Source: Mesomycoplasma hyorhinis ATCC 17981
GTDB taxonomy: Bacteria; Bacillota_I; Bacilli_A; Mycoplasmatales; Metamycoplasmataceae
Direction: 5' to 3'
DNA length: 64,000 nt
Assembly (NCBI RefSeq): GCF_000383515.1
Contig: NZ_KB911485.1
Location: 1-64,000 of the forward strand
The notes under the pieces were generated by a model, which was not told the origin of the DNA, made no database searches, and saw only the letters and a program-made list of their open reading frames with translations. Shown in pieces: positions 1-10,820 of this stretch (the first letter of the stretch is position 1; each line of letters starts with the position of its first letter). The translations under genes were made by a program, and so were the position numbers.

Positions 1-1
1 T

Positions 2-268
2 TCAGAAAAATTAAAACAAAAAGGAATAACTCAGTCCATGTTTCGAAAAGGAAATTGTTTAGATAATAGCATCATTGAATCATTTTTTGGGACATTAAAA
101 AGAGAATGTTTTTATGGTCGCGAAAAAGAATTTTTAACTTTTAAACAATTTCACAAAGCAATTGCAAATTATATTTATTATTACAATTACAAACGAATTA
201 AAGATAAAATAAATGAATGTCTCCCATTAAATTTAGGGAAACATTCATTTCAAATTATAATTAATTAA
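2..268 (+). pseudogene. IS3/IS150-family transposase, C-terminal part, frameshifted
   Basis: This is the end of the integrase-type (DDE) transposase of an IS3-family element, the enzyme that cuts and joins the element's ends. The reading frame enters from outside the window and shows the conserved block SMFRKGNCLDNSIIESFFG, including the last catalytic glutamate (the E of IESFFG), then TLKRECF and the YNYKRIK block. After KINE the family normally continues with a 'GLSP/MSP' ending. Here that ending (MSPIKFRETFISNYN) is read in another frame, with a stop at 262-264, as if one A were missing near base 217. The present frame instead runs to the stop at 268. The upstream part lies outside the window, so it is unknown whether the rest of the element is intact. 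No convincing terminal inverted repeat was recognised, although the element must end between 268 and the permease stop at 330. Confidence 0.85.
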
Positions 269-329
269 AACACTCAAAAATTTTTTCAAGAAAAGGGTAT
301 CACCTCAAGTAATTCTTGTTGTTTTTTTA

Positions 330-2072
330 TTATTGATCTGAACTAAATTTATTTTTAAATATTACTTTAATTTTTGTAAAATAAGTATTTAAATTTTTAA
401 TTAGATAAAGTTGGCTAATTTTTTTATTTTGAACTATTAGATTAAAATAGAATTGCAAGAGTTGAATAATTGCTATAAAAACTCAACTAATTCAAGAGTA
501 AGTCATCAACTCCAAGATGTTTTCTGTTCTTTCTCCTGCTTGGCCTACAATACTTATTTTTGAACCTAATAAAGACCCGCCAACTGAACCTAATAAAATT
601 AATGTTTGAACTTGATTTTCAAAGTAAAATAGTAAAAATGATAAATAATCTTTTTTTATAGATGGAAAAACAAATTTGATAATTCTTTGAAATTTACTTT
701 TACCTTGAATTTCTAAAGTCTTATATATTTCTCAATTAATTGAATTAATACTTTCATTTAATTGTTTAACTAAACTAGTGGATTTACGTAATGCAGTTAT
801 CACTGCTACTAATAAAAATATATTAGTTCCTATTCAAAAGATAGAAAATAAATAAATAAAAATGATTGTTGGAATTATTCTAAATAATGTATTTAAAAAA
901 CGAAGCGGAATTCATTGTGTCACATTATTTAATTTTTCATTTCCTAAAATGGAAAATACCAAAGAAATTATTGCAATTATTGTAATAGAAACTATACACT
1001 GATAAATTAATATTAAAATTCAGTAAAACGGATTATTTTCTTTATTATGTGAAAATACTTCATTTTGAAAGCTAAAAAAATGATTTCAAAAGTTTTTAAT
1101 ATAGTTTGGATACAGTGTAAAGGAAGAAATTTTTATAATTGAATATATGTTCAATCCAACAAAAAATAAGACAAAAAATCATTTAAAAATTCTTCTAAAA
1201 TTTAATTTTATTCATAAAAAAGAAGTGTTTTGATAATTTATATTTTTTATATTTAAGATAACTTTATTTAAAAAAAGAGTTAGAAATTCAAAAAATATAA
1301 TGGTTACTAAAATTACTAACAAAGGTATACCAACAACAGATCAACCTAATGAAAAATCTCTTGCATCATTTAAGAGCAATCCAATCCCAATTACTCCAGC
1401 AGCATTTATTATTGTGGTTCAGCGAATGTTGCTTTCTAATGAATAAACAAAAAACATAAAATATTTATTAACTATATAAGGGAACAAAGTTTTTCTAAAA
1501 GAAGCAAAATTTTCATTAGTTTTCATATGCATAATTTTGTAATTAGTTTTATCTAGATTATTTAAAAAATCTAGAAAATACTTATGCATTCACAATCAAC
1601 TAAATCAAAATAAAATTAAAGTTGCTGCTAATTCTTTGTCAAAACCTATAGAAAAAAAATAAACAAATAATGAAATTGGAAATGCTTTGAAAAAAATAAT
1701 TATTATATTAATAATGTATCTTATAAATTTATATTTTTGAAAATTAGAACTTACAAAAGAAGTAAAAAAAGCGAAAATAAAGCCTAAAGTTGTACCCAAG
1801 GCACAATAACGAATAGTTAAAAACATGTAATACCAACTTAATTGTCACAGAGTTCAACTTGGATATTTTTTAGAATAATTTGAAAAAGTAAATAATTCTT
1901 TTAAATTTTTTGTAAAAATTCTTGTAGAACCATAATTAATTGGTTGAAATAAGGAATAAAAGGAGAAAATAAATAATAAAAGGGAAAGCAATAAAATTAA
2001 AATTTTTCATTTTAATTTTAGTTTTTTATTGTTTTTATCTACTCATTCAAAAAATAAATTTTCTTTAATCAT
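330..2072 (-). CDS. Thiamine/TPP ABC transporter permease (P69-like)
   Basis: A 580-residue polytopic membrane protein that would form the channel of the ABC importer encoded with the two genes before it. It reads as one frame only with UGA as Trp. Many hydrophobic stretches are spread over the whole length, consistent with a long two-part permease such as P69 of Mycoplasma hyorhinis. A permease-like loop with the pattern [12 protein letters not shown] lies near the C-terminus (about base 500-545). The ATG at 2072 overlaps the stop of the ATPase gene by 8 bases, so translation is probably coupled. It is the last gene of the riboswitch-controlled operon. The family role as P37-P29-P69 permease is established knowledge; thiamine as the substrate is inferred from the riboswitch. 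Confidence 0.8.
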
Positions 2073-2823
2073 TTTTAAAAACCTGGTCTAAAATATTTGA
2101 ATTTATTTCTTTATTTGATTTATAAAAATGATATTCTTGATTTTTAATTAGTAAAATAGAAGAATCAAATTCATGAATTAAATTAACATTGTGAGTAACT
2201 ATTATCAAAATTGAGTTAAATTTTTTAGCCATTTTAATAATTAATTCAATAATATTTTTAGAAATATTAGGGTCGAGGAAATTTGTAGGTTCATCTGCTA
2301 TAATAATTTTGGGTTTTTGCATCATTAATTTAGCAATTTCTACTCTTTGTTGTTGTCCTCCAGAAAGTGAATCAACTCTGTGGTAAATTTTGTCCAAAAT
2401 ATTTAACTCTTTTAAAACAGAAGTAATTTCTTCTTTTTGAGATTTACTCACTAAATTAAATATGTTATAAAATAAATTTTTATAATCTTGAAGTGATCTT
2501 ACTATATTGGTAAAAACTGTTTCAAAAGGGATTGAAGTGGTTGTCTGATTTAAGAAACTTACTTCTTTTAAGAAGGATTTTCATTCTTTTTTGTTTAATT
2601 GAAAAATATCTTGTTTATTAAAAAGGATTGTTCCTTCAATTACATCAGTTTGTTTTAAAATTGTTTTTAATAAAGAACTTTTTCCTTGGCCTGATGAACC
2701 TAATAAAAACAAAACTTTATCAGAATCTATATCTAAGTTTAGGTTCTTTAAAATTATGTAATCATCATTTTTATTTTTAAATGTTAAATTTTTTATTTCT
2801 AATTTATTTAATGGCTTTTTCAT
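2065..2823 (-). CDS. Thiamine/TPP ABC transporter ATP-binding protein (P29-like)
   Basis: A 252-residue ABC ATPase that powers uptake through the P69-like permease. It has a Walker A (GSSGQGKSS) near residue 40, the signature SLSGGQQQRVEIAK, Walker B IIIADEPTNFLDP and a switch histidine in IIVTHN. One UGA (Trp) splits the frame under the standard code. The start overlaps the end of the P37-like lipoprotein gene by 20 bases and the end overlaps the permease start by 8 bases, so the three genes form a tightly coupled operon. The closest known relatives are phosphonate-type (PhnC) ATPases and mycoplasma P29. Confidence 0.88.
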
Positions 2824-4015
2824 AAACTTCTACAATCTCTTTTTGGAAATTGTCAATTTTTTTATAACCATTATACCCTAAAAGTGGACCATATGTATCT
2901 TGTTTATTTTTAGCTAAATTAATGAATGTTTGAACAATTAAATTTTGTTCTAATTGGTTAACACTTTTTCTAAACACTCCAACATCATACGGAATTGGAT
3001 TAGTTACTATAAGTGCTTCCATCTTTTCATTTGCTTTAGTTTCAAAAGGTTTTGTTGCTGATTTGTTATGTGTTCAAGCAAAAGAACCTTCTTCTGAAAA
3101 AGCAATATGGAAATCATCTAAAGTTCCCAATGTATCTGCAGATTTTTGTTTATATGCGTTTGGATGTGCGCTTCTGTCTTCATTTAGTGTTGTAAATTTA
3201 TTTTGAAAGTGGTTTTTTAATATAGTTTCTTCTAACTTGAATTTAGAAGAAGAATTATCTTTACCGTGTAAAATTCCAAAATTTCTAAATGTATTTCAAT
3301 CTTTATCATTTCAAGCTTTTTTAATTTTAGCTAGAGTTTCATCATTACCTTTTATTCAAATCATTCCTCTATAAAAATTAGCTTGAACAGTTGGATCGTA
3401 AACACTTTGATAAACATTACCATTTCACTTATGATTTTCATCAGTTCAACTTGCATATGGAGTTTCAACAAAAATTTTATTAATTTCTTTAGCAATTTTT
3501 ACAAGTGGATCTGAATCTGTACCATCAACATAAAATTTATCTTTTTCTTTGTCAAATACAAAAGAATTAGTTGTTGTTTCTAATGCAGGAGTTATTATAC
3601 CAGGATTATTTTTTAGAAATTCTACCAATTTTCCTGAAGCATTAATTCCAAAATCTAATTCAGGATTGTCAGTAGATAAATTGTTTAACAACACAGTAGA
3701 GTCTTGAATTGGAGTTACTTTAAAATCAACGTCATCGAAGTTTTTGGTTTTATCATTTGCATTTTTGAGTTTATTAAATTCTTTTTTGAAATTTTCTAAA
3801 AATGTATTAATAACTTCTTTGTTAACTTCTTTATCTCCTTTTTTCTTGTTTAACCAAGCTTCTGAAACACCAAATGTTATACTTTTATCTCATTGACCTT
3901 GACTAACTGATACATCCTCTTGCTTGACTACTCCTGTATTAGAACATGATATAGCAAATGCTATTGGCGAAAATATAGATGAAAATAGAATAAAATTTTT
4001 AAATTTTTTGAGCAA
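2804..4015 (-). CDS. Extracytoplasmic thiamine/TPP-binding lipoprotein (P37/Cypl-like)
   Basis: A 403-residue substrate-binding lipoprotein that catches thiamine compounds outside the cell for the ABC importer. It has a short basic N-terminus, a hydrophobic core and a lipobox-like end (AFAISCSN), so the cysteine at about residue 24 would be lipidated. The longer open frame to 4081 is unlikely because it runs through the riboswitch expression platform. I place the start at a TTG at 4015, 8 bases after a strong AGGAGG (4024-4029). It is followed directly by the ATPase and permease genes. P37/Cypl of M. hyorhinis is known from structural work to bind thiamine pyrophosphate. The riboswitch upstream supports the same ligand here. 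Confidence 0.85.
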
Positions 4016-4058
4016 AAAAGCTACCTCCTTAATTAATTTTTGTGACAGAGATAGCTTT
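4016..4058 (-). promoter_or_regulatory. Expression platform hairpin masking the P37 ribosome binding site
   Basis: AAAGCTATCTCT (4058 down to 4047) can pair over 12 positions, with two G-U wobbles, to GGAGGTAGCTTT, which contains the whole Shine-Dalgarno sequence of the lipoprotein gene. The 3' arm runs into six U residues directly before the TTG start. The hairpin could therefore act by hiding the ribosome binding site, by terminating transcription, or both. Its position just after the TPP aptamer suggests that it is the regulated OFF structure. Confidence 0.75.
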
Positions 4059-4078
4059 AAAAATTTGTAAATAAAAAA

Positions 4079-4148
4079 CAACTCGTTACGCTAGCATTAT
4101 CTAGATCAACTTATAGAGTATTTCTCAGCCTTTTACAGCACCCCTGTT
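4079..4148 (-). promoter_or_regulatory. TPP riboswitch (THI element)
   Basis: Read on the minus strand, this segment contains the signature blocks of the thiamine pyrophosphate aptamer in order: GGGGUGC, GGCUGAGA, then GAUCUAGAUAAUGCUAGCG. A CAAC/GUUG pairing can close the base stem. A TATAAT box at 4155-4160 places the transcription start just ahead of the aptamer. It lies immediately upstream of the P37-like lipoprotein gene, as expected for thiamine-repressed uptake. Confidence 0.93.
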
Positions 4149-4166
4149 GAAATAATTATACAAAAA

Positions 4167-4201
4167 AAGTAATGTAAATTAAATTTTTACATTACTTTTT
4201 A
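4167..4201 (-). terminator. Terminator after hinT
   Basis: A long perfect hairpin (arms AAGTAATGTAAA and TTTACATTACTT) with T runs on both sides, so it can work in both directions. It separates the P80-P60-hinT unit from the riboswitch promoter. Confidence 0.85.
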
Positions 4202-4206
4202 AATTT

Positions 4207-4542
4207 TTATTTTTTATAATAAGGAATTATGTGTACATGTGTATGAAAAATTGATTGTTCTGCATCTGGTTCATTGTTAATTAATAATTTAAATCCAGTA
4301 GCACCTAATTTTTTAATCTCTTGTAAGGCAAATTCCCTTGCTTTTACAATTAAATATGATAAATCTTCATCAGATATAGAAAATAAATTTCTTGAATAAT
4401 TTTTTGGCACTACTAAAAAGTGACCTTTTGTATGTGCGTATTTATCTAAAAAAGCTATGACCTTATCATCTTCATACAAAATGGTTGCTGGTTCTTCTCT
4501 TTTGATAATTTTTAAAAATAATTCTTCTTGTCAATTGTTCAT
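4207..4542 (-). CDS. hinT: HIT-family nucleotide-binding hydrolase HinT
   Basis: A 111-residue histidine-triad protein; this family hydrolyses purine nucleoside phosphoramidates and related AMP conjugates. The triad motif HTHVHIIP lies near the C-terminus, and the helix GHFLVVPK is also typical. The ATG at 4542 (MNNWQEELF...) requires UGA as Trp and gives the usual family length. It lies 33 bases after the P60-like gene. In M. hominis, HinT is reported to interact with the P60/P80 surface proteins and the genes are neighbours, so the arrangement here is conserved. A terminator follows directly. Confidence 0.92.
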
Positions 4543-4575
4543 AATTAAAATTATATAAAAACTAAATTATTTTAT

Positions 4576-6216
4576 TTATTTTTTCTCATCTTTTGTATCA
4601 TCTAATTTAATTACTGAATCTTTAACATTTATTTTGTATCCCATGTTTTCAAAATAGGATTTAACATCATTAAAAATTAAGTTTTGATCTGCTAAAAATA
4701 AAGAAAAAGCAAGGATTTCTTGTTGTTCTAAAGAAGATCAAGGTGTGTTATCTAAAGAAAAATATCTCTTAGTTTCTTTGGTTTTTTCATCAGTTACAAC
4801 TTTATCAAATAAAGGAACGATTTTGTTTACATAACTAATACTAATTTTTGAAGCATCGGAAGAAAGTGAAACAATACTTGCTGGAACCTCTTGAGGTAAT
4901 TTTTCTCCATCTTTGTTTATTTGTGGAGTGTAAGTGATGTTATCTTTGTTATTTCAATCAATCATAACTTTGTAAAAATAGCTATTATCTTTTATTTTTT
5001 GATTATCTGATTTAATAGTAATTTTTACAACAACATCTGCACTTTTTTTATTAGAAGTAATTAAAGAAGGATAAATTTTTTCTACAGAATAAGTAGCATT
5101 TTGAAGTGAATTAGAATCAGCTTCAATGTCAATATCTGTAGCTAAAAGCGCTTCTTTTTCTTTGTTAGTATCAAAAGTTGATTTCAGTTTTATTGGAGCT
5201 AATTTTACTTGATTTCATTTGCTATATAAACTTAATTGGTCTTGGCTAAATATTCTATTTGAATCATCTAAAAATCCTGATCTGATTTTAAAATCATTTT
5301 TTAAATGTGTTAAAGAATAATCTAAATCGTTTCTTGAGCTAACACCTTGATTGTATAAAATTCCTTGATAACCATATAAGTTGTGTAAATCTATTGAATC
5401 ATTTGCATTTAAAAATTCAAAATTTTCTTCTTTTTGTGTAGTTTTTGAATCCAGTGCAGCATCAGCTAGAACTATTGCGTTAAAAGAATCTGCATCATTA
5501 ATTTGAGTTGCTGCAAATGTTGCTAAATCAATAGTATTTGTTGATTCAAATTTTCAAACTTGTGCTGGTTGTTTTTCTAATAAAAGCTTCATTAAGAAGA
5601 AATCTTTTTCATTTGTATCTAAGCTTTCTAAAATATTTTTGGTTGTGTATGAAGCTTTATCACTTGTTCCGTCTTTGTAAATTTTAGAATCTTTAATGTC
5701 TTTACTATCTTGATTTAATAAAAAGAATTTAACTAATAATAATTTATTAACAATTTCAGCGATTCCTGTCTCTAAATTATTATATAAAATTTTAAATGCA
5801 GGAATTTCAAATTTGCTTCCAGAACCTAAATCTTTTTGAAGAACTTTCAAATCATTTGAATTTAAAACTTGATCTTTTAATAATTTGGAATATGTTGTGT
5901 ATGTAAAGTTTTGATCTTGTTTTAATTGGTAATTTTGATAGAAATTAAAAGCTTGTTGTGCCTCTTTAAAGAAGGCTGAATTTGTATCATTGAAGTTAGC
6001 TTTTATATCGCTTGGTTTGAATTTATAAACTTTTTGTGCCAAAATTGTTTCTACAAAAGCATTATCTACATATCTTGCAACAATTTTGTCTTGTAGTTTT
6101 TTATTCTCTTCTATTCTTTGTGGACTTTCAACATTGTAGCTACATGAAATTAAACTAATTGCTGATAAACCTAAAACAGGAGCTAAAACTCAAAGTGATT
6201 TTCTAATTTTTTTCAT
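4576..6216 (-). CDS. P60-like surface lipoprotein
   Basis: A 546-residue (about 60 kDa) lipoprotein with a basic start (MKKIRKSLW), a hydrophobic stretch and a lipobox ending SLISCSYN, so it would be anchored outside by a lipidated cysteine. The remainder is hydrophilic and rich in Lys, Asp and Asn, without a recognised enzymatic motif. Two adjacent ATGs (6219, 6216) are possible starts; 6216 has the better distance from the AGGAG that overlaps the end of the preceding gene. Its size, its place directly after a P80-sized membrane protein and before hinT match the P60 lipoprotein of the M. hominis P60/P80 complex. The name is inferred from size and gene order. Confidence 0.75.
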
Positions 6217-6224
6217 CATTTCTC

Positions 6225-8393
6225 CTAATTAGTTCCTACTTTAAACAAACTTTGTAATTCATCTAGTATTGCTTGTGAAGCTGTTTTATCCGGTTGTGTT
6301 TTAATTACTCAGATTTTTTTGTTTTGGTTAAATTCATAATCATTAATTAGTCTTGTTTCTAGTTCTTTTTTGAGATAAGTTTGTACATTTGAATTAATTT
6401 TTAAAACTTTATTAATTACAAATGAGACTAAAAAATTATTAGAAAGTTGAGTTATGTCGTCTAAATATTTTTGTTTTTCTGCTTCAGTTCTGTTTTTATC
6501 TGCTAATAAAACATCTTTAAATTTTTGATCTTTTATTGAAGAATATAAAGCAAAATCATCATTTTGAAGTTCAGATAATAAAGATGAAAGGTCAATGTTA
6601 GAATTTATTTTATTATCAAATTGGTTATTAGCTTTTAGTTGTAATTCTTTGTCAATTATTTTTTCAAATTCTTCTCAAGATTTAATTTGTGAAACTTTTA
6701 AAATTGACATACCTTTGTCATCAAAAACGATTCTTATATTTGGATTGTCAGTTAGAGAATAACTATTACTAATTCTAAAATTATCTTTTTCTTCACCAAA
6801 AGTTTTCTTAAGTGCTTCACCTGCTTTGTTTAATTCTGTATCACTTAGTTTTTCTATATAGTCTTTTAAACGACGATTAATTTCTTTTATTTCTGCTACA
6901 GTTTTACCTACTAAAGAACTTGAATCAGGAAGTAAGTTTTTATTATTTTTAAATACTTCAGATTTAATATTTTCAAATAAAGTTTTAGAAAGGAGTTGAG
7001 TTGTTGATTTTGGTTTGTAGAGTTTGTCTAAAAAGGAAAGTCCAAATTGTACTGAATTGTTTTCAAAAATTTGACTTAGATTTTGTAATGGTAATTTTCC
7101 ATATGAATTAGCAAGAGTTTTATTTGTTGAAGGATTTATTACTGTTAATAAAACCTTATCTTCTTGATTAGTTTTATAACTTTCTGCTTCTTTTTTGAAG
7201 GATTCTAGAGAATCTAAACCATTTCTTACTACTTTTGCTTTAAGAACATTTGGTTCTACTTCAACTAAAAAATAAGTCAATAATTCTTCAAGATCTGCTT
7301 TAGCTATTTTTCAAGGTGATTGTGAATTTTTATCATCTGTTTTTACATTTACAACTATTTTAGACATATCAAATAAATGAAAGTTATTTTTTAAAACAGC
7401 TCCATCATTAAAATAGATTTCGTTAAAGAGTTTTTTTGGATACATATAATCTTTAACAAATGATTTACTTAAAAAAGCAGCAACTTTTTGATCTTCTTTA
7501 CTTTTTTCTATCTCTTCAGGTGTTTTATTTTCATCTTTTGGATTTTTAATGTTAGGCAAGAATCCATTAACAAAATCTTCACCATCTTTTGTTGCTAAAT
7601 TAATAATGTTTTTAAAGAGACGATCTCCTTTGTGAAAAACTACTTGTCCTGATTTATTTTTAATATCATTTTTAAGGATTCTATTTGTAACATCTGAGTT
7701 TGTAAAAGAAGTATTTAATTCAAATTTAAAACGAGCAAAAGCAACAGGAATTAGAGCTTGGAAAGTTAGATAGTCAACTGCCTCATCAAAACTTTTAGCA
7801 TTTCCGTATTTTTCAGTTGCTAATTCTTTATTGAACTCTGTTTCTCAGTTGTTAAATCCAAAGTTCTTTTGGAATTTGGTTCTTTCATCTTTTAATTTAT
7901 TTTCTTCTTCTTTTCTAACATCTTCTTTTGATTTGATAGTAAATGTTTTTCCGTTGTTAGAAGTTTTATCTGAGTTTGTATCATTTCAAGCTTTTTGGAA
8001 TAATTCAGCATTTTCTACTTCTTGATCATAAAGATATTCAACAATTTTTTTCTTTGCAAGTTTTAGTTCTTCATTTTGTTGTTCACCTGTGGTTTTAATT
8101 GCACTTAAAAGTTGTGAAGTAGAAATATTTTGATCTCCTGTAGGAGTACTAATACTTACTAAAATATCGTTTTTATCTCTTTGTTGAACTAAAGCTCCAG
8201 AAGTTTTTGAAGCACCAACTGGAACACCAATTCCCAATCCTAAAATCAAAGCAAAAGCACCGACTCCAATAATAGAATAAACCACTTTTCTTTTTTTAGA
8301 AACAGGTTTTTTTGATTTTTTATTTTTTGGTTGGTTGTTTTTTTCTTTGGAATTAAGACGAGCAATTTTTTGTAATAAATTCAATTTACTCAT
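6225..8393 (-). CDS. P80-like membrane protein
   Basis: A 722-residue (about 80 kDa) protein with a very basic cytoplasmic start, one membrane anchor around residues 38-62 (VVYSIIGVGAFALILGLGIGV) and a large outer part. There is no lipobox cysteine, so it is held by the membrane segment or released after cleavage. The outer part is rich in Lys, Asn and Glu and resembles the neighbouring P60-like protein in composition. Its stop at 6225 overlaps the ribosome binding site of that gene, giving tight coupling. The pair and the following hinT gene match the M. hominis P80-P60-HinT arrangement. No catalytic motif was seen. Confidence 0.72.
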
Positions 8394-8478
8394 ATTCTTT
8401 CTCTTTTTCTAAAATTATTTAGTTTTAAAATTTTACTAAATTTTTGCAAAATTTAAAGCATAACAAACAAATAAAAAA

Positions 8479-8512
8479 CAAAAGACTTAAATTCGCTTCT
8501 TTAAGTCTTTTG
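8479..8512 (-). terminator. Terminator after the SPFH gene
   Basis: Hairpin with arms CAAAAGACTTAAA and TTTAAGTCTTTTG followed by a T run on the minus strand, just after the SPFH stop codon. Confidence 0.85.
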
Positions 8513-8518
8513 AAAAAA

Positions 8519-9445
8519 TTATTTGTTTTCGCTTGTTTTTTCTTCTTTAAATAATTCTGAAACTGTAGCCATTGTAGAAGCTACATTTGATAAGTTAGGT
8601 GGGATAATAATTTTTGTTGCTGTCCCGTTAGCTAATGTTCCTAACTGATCAATTGATCTTAAAACAAGTACTTCTTTTGATACTCTTGCGCTATTTAATA
8701 ATTCGATAGCTTCTTTGGTTCCTGATGCTTTTAAAATTTGTGATTCTCTTTCAGCTTCAGCTGCTAAGATAGCTGCTTGTTTTTTACCTTCTGCTTCAAG
8801 AATAGAAGACTGTTTAAATGCTTCAGCTTCAAGAATTTTTGCTGTTTTAGATCCTTCAGCTTCTAAAACATTTGCTCTTTTTTCTCTTTCAGCTCTCATT
8901 TGTTTTTCCATTGCATTTTGAATTTCTCTTGGAGGAATTATATTTTTAATTTCTACTCTATGAACTTTAATTCCTCAAGAATCTGATGCAGTGTCTAATA
9001 TCTGAGTTAATTTTAAATTAATTGTATCTCTTGAAGTTAATGTCTGATCAAGCTCAAGATCTCCTAATAAATTTCTAAGTGTTGTAGCTGATAGATTTTC
9101 GATTGCTTTAATTGGTCTTTCTGCTCCATATGCAAAGAGTTTTGGATCTGTTATTTGTAAAAATATAACTGAATCAACTTTAATATTAGCATTATCTTTT
9201 GTAATGATATCTTGTGCTGGAAAGTCAAACACTTTTTCTTTTCAGTTATCTTTTAAACCAATTTTTTCAATAAATGGCCAAATAAAGTGAAGTCCATTTT
9301 GAATTGTTCTGTGATATTTTCCAAGTCTTTCGATTATATAAAAATGTGATTGCGGAATAATTTTAATTCTGGAAATTAAAAGTACTGCTAATATAATAAC
9401 AATTATTATAAAAATAATTAAAATTACTAAACCTGCTGTTGTCAT
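8519..9445 (-). CDS. SPFH/Band 7 (stomatin-like) membrane protein
   Basis: A 308-residue SPFH protein that probably forms oligomers organising membrane microdomains or supporting membrane proteases. It has one N-terminal membrane segment (residues 5-25), a Band 7 domain (IIPQSHFYIIERLGKYHRTIQ... to about residue 180), then an Ala/Glu-rich coiled coil with repeated blocks such as KILEAEA and AAILAAEAE. These repeats are typical of the flotillin/stomatin helix. It starts only a few bases after the NfeD-like gene. SPFH plus NfeD is a widespread two-gene unit, and the known role of NfeD is as a partner of the SPFH protein. Confidence 0.92.
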
Positions 9446-9447
9446 TG

Positions 9448-9969
9448 TTATTCTCCTTTTATTGTGTCTTCTTGCATTTTTGCTCTTTGAACTATTAGTG
9501 TAGTACCTTCAATACGAACAACTTTAACAAATGTTCCCTCAGAAATAAAACCTTGACCTTTATCAGATAAAGTACGATAAATTTTTCCGTGAATATTGAT
9601 TTGTCCATATTTAGTTTCTTCAAATCCTTTTTCTGAACTTGAATGTGTTAAAGGAATAGGATCTAAATCTAATAATTCTAAAATTGGTCCTTCATATTCT
9701 GTTTTATTAAAAAGACGTTTTAAGAACTTAAATAAAGAAAAATAAAGAATTAAGAACAATAAAATGAATAGAATGATTTGTAATGTTATTGATCAAATTT
9801 GACCATTAGTTGTGATTGCTAAAATAAATGGAATAACTGCAGAAACTGAAATTAAACCTGATCAAACACCTGTTGTAAAAAATTCAACCAACAAGAAAAC
9901 TACAAAAACTACTGCTCATACAACAATCATTACTATATATGCTGAATAGTCATGTGATCAAAAATTCAT
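9448..9969 (-). CDS. NfeD-like membrane protein
   Basis: A 173-residue protein with three or four N-terminal membrane helices and a C-terminal soluble part of about 85 residues. The soluble part (GQINIHGKIYRTLSDKGQGFISEGTFVKVVRIEGTTL, in overlapping pieces) has the glycine pattern of the NfeD OB-fold. UGA codons encode Trp in the membrane part, which hides the N-terminus under the standard code. The ATG at 9969 follows a Shine-Dalgarno AGGAGC. It is the first gene of the two-gene operon with the SPFH protein. Confidence 0.85.
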
Positions 9970-10022
9970 TTTGCTCCTAATTTTTTAATTTTTATTTCTA
10001 TCTTTATATAATTATAAACAAT

Positions 10023-10820
10023 ATGTTGAAGAAAAAAATTTTTTTCATTGATTTAGATGGAACACTCCTTGATGTTGGATTTGGTATTTCTGCTAGTATG
10101 AGTAAAAAAAATGAAAAAGCAGTTGTAGAAGCTTCACAAAAGAACATAATTGTGATTTCAACTGGAAGAAAATATTCAAAAAAAGTTGAAGAAATTGCTA
10201 AAAAAACACAAGCAAAATATGTTGCTTGTTTAAATGGTTCTTACATTTTAAATCCTATAAATAATCAAATTTTAAAAGAAGAAATAATCCAGAATTATTT
10301 AGTAAAAGATATATTTAAAATTGCACAAAAACAAAAAATTTCTTTTTCAACTGATAATGCAAAACATCTTTTTGGTCAAGGTTTACAAAACCAAATCTTG
10401 GCTTTTATTACTAGTTTCAAATCTTTTCAATATCAAGATTTTAAAACAGAAAATGCACACAAAATTTTAATAATGTCTATTTCGAAAAAGAAAATTGTGA
10501 AGACTTTTTACGAAATAAAGAAAAAATACAAAGGAGTTGTTTCTTTAGCATTAGTAGCTAAAGGAAGAGCAATAGAAATCACTAATAAAAATGCAACTAA
10601 AGGAGAAGTGGTAAAATTTATTGCAAATTTAGAAAATTTTGATTTAGAAAATACAATTCATATAGGTGATTCTATGAATGATGCTTCTACAAAAAACATT
10701 GTAGGTACACTTATAGCATTAAAATCAGGATCAAAGAACTTAAAAAAAATAGCCAATAAAATCGGACCTAAATCAAAACCCGCTGGTGTAGCAAAAATCT
10801 TAAGAAAAGAATCGGATTAA
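10023..10820 (+). CDS. HAD-superfamily (Cof-type) phosphatase
   Basis: A 265-residue haloacid-dehalogenase phosphatase of the Cof/sugar-phosphatase type. Motif I FIDLDGTLLD contains the nucleophile Asp, motif II is in IVISTGRK, and motif IV is HIGDSMND near residue 217. A large cap domain lies between motifs II and III. Such proteins dephosphorylate sugar phosphates or nucleotides, but the substrate cannot be read from the sequence. Its stop touches the start of the CoaE-like gene (TAAATG), so the two are co-transcribed and probably coupled. Confidence 0.9.
   Translation: MLKKKIFFIDLDGTLLDVGFGISASMSKKNEKAVVEASQKNIIVISTGRKYSKKVEEIAKKTQAKYVACLNGSYILNPINNQILKEEIIQNYLVKDIFKIAQKQKISFSTDNAKHLFGQGLQNQILAFITSFKSFQYQDFKTENAHKILIMSISKKKIVKTFYEIKKKYKGVVSLALVAKGRAIEITNKNATKGEVVKFIANLENFDLENTIHIGDSMNDASTKNIVGTLIALKSGSKNLKKIANKIGPKSKPAGVAKILRKESD

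Noticed and set aside
4016-4081. Longer N-terminus of the P37-like protein from 4081
   Set aside because: It would be encoded by the riboswitch expression platform, and the strong AGGAGG fits only the TTG at 4015.
8715-8921. Plus-strand frame opposite the SPFH gene
   Set aside because: Shadow of the Ala/Glu repeat coding; no ribosome site or promoter.
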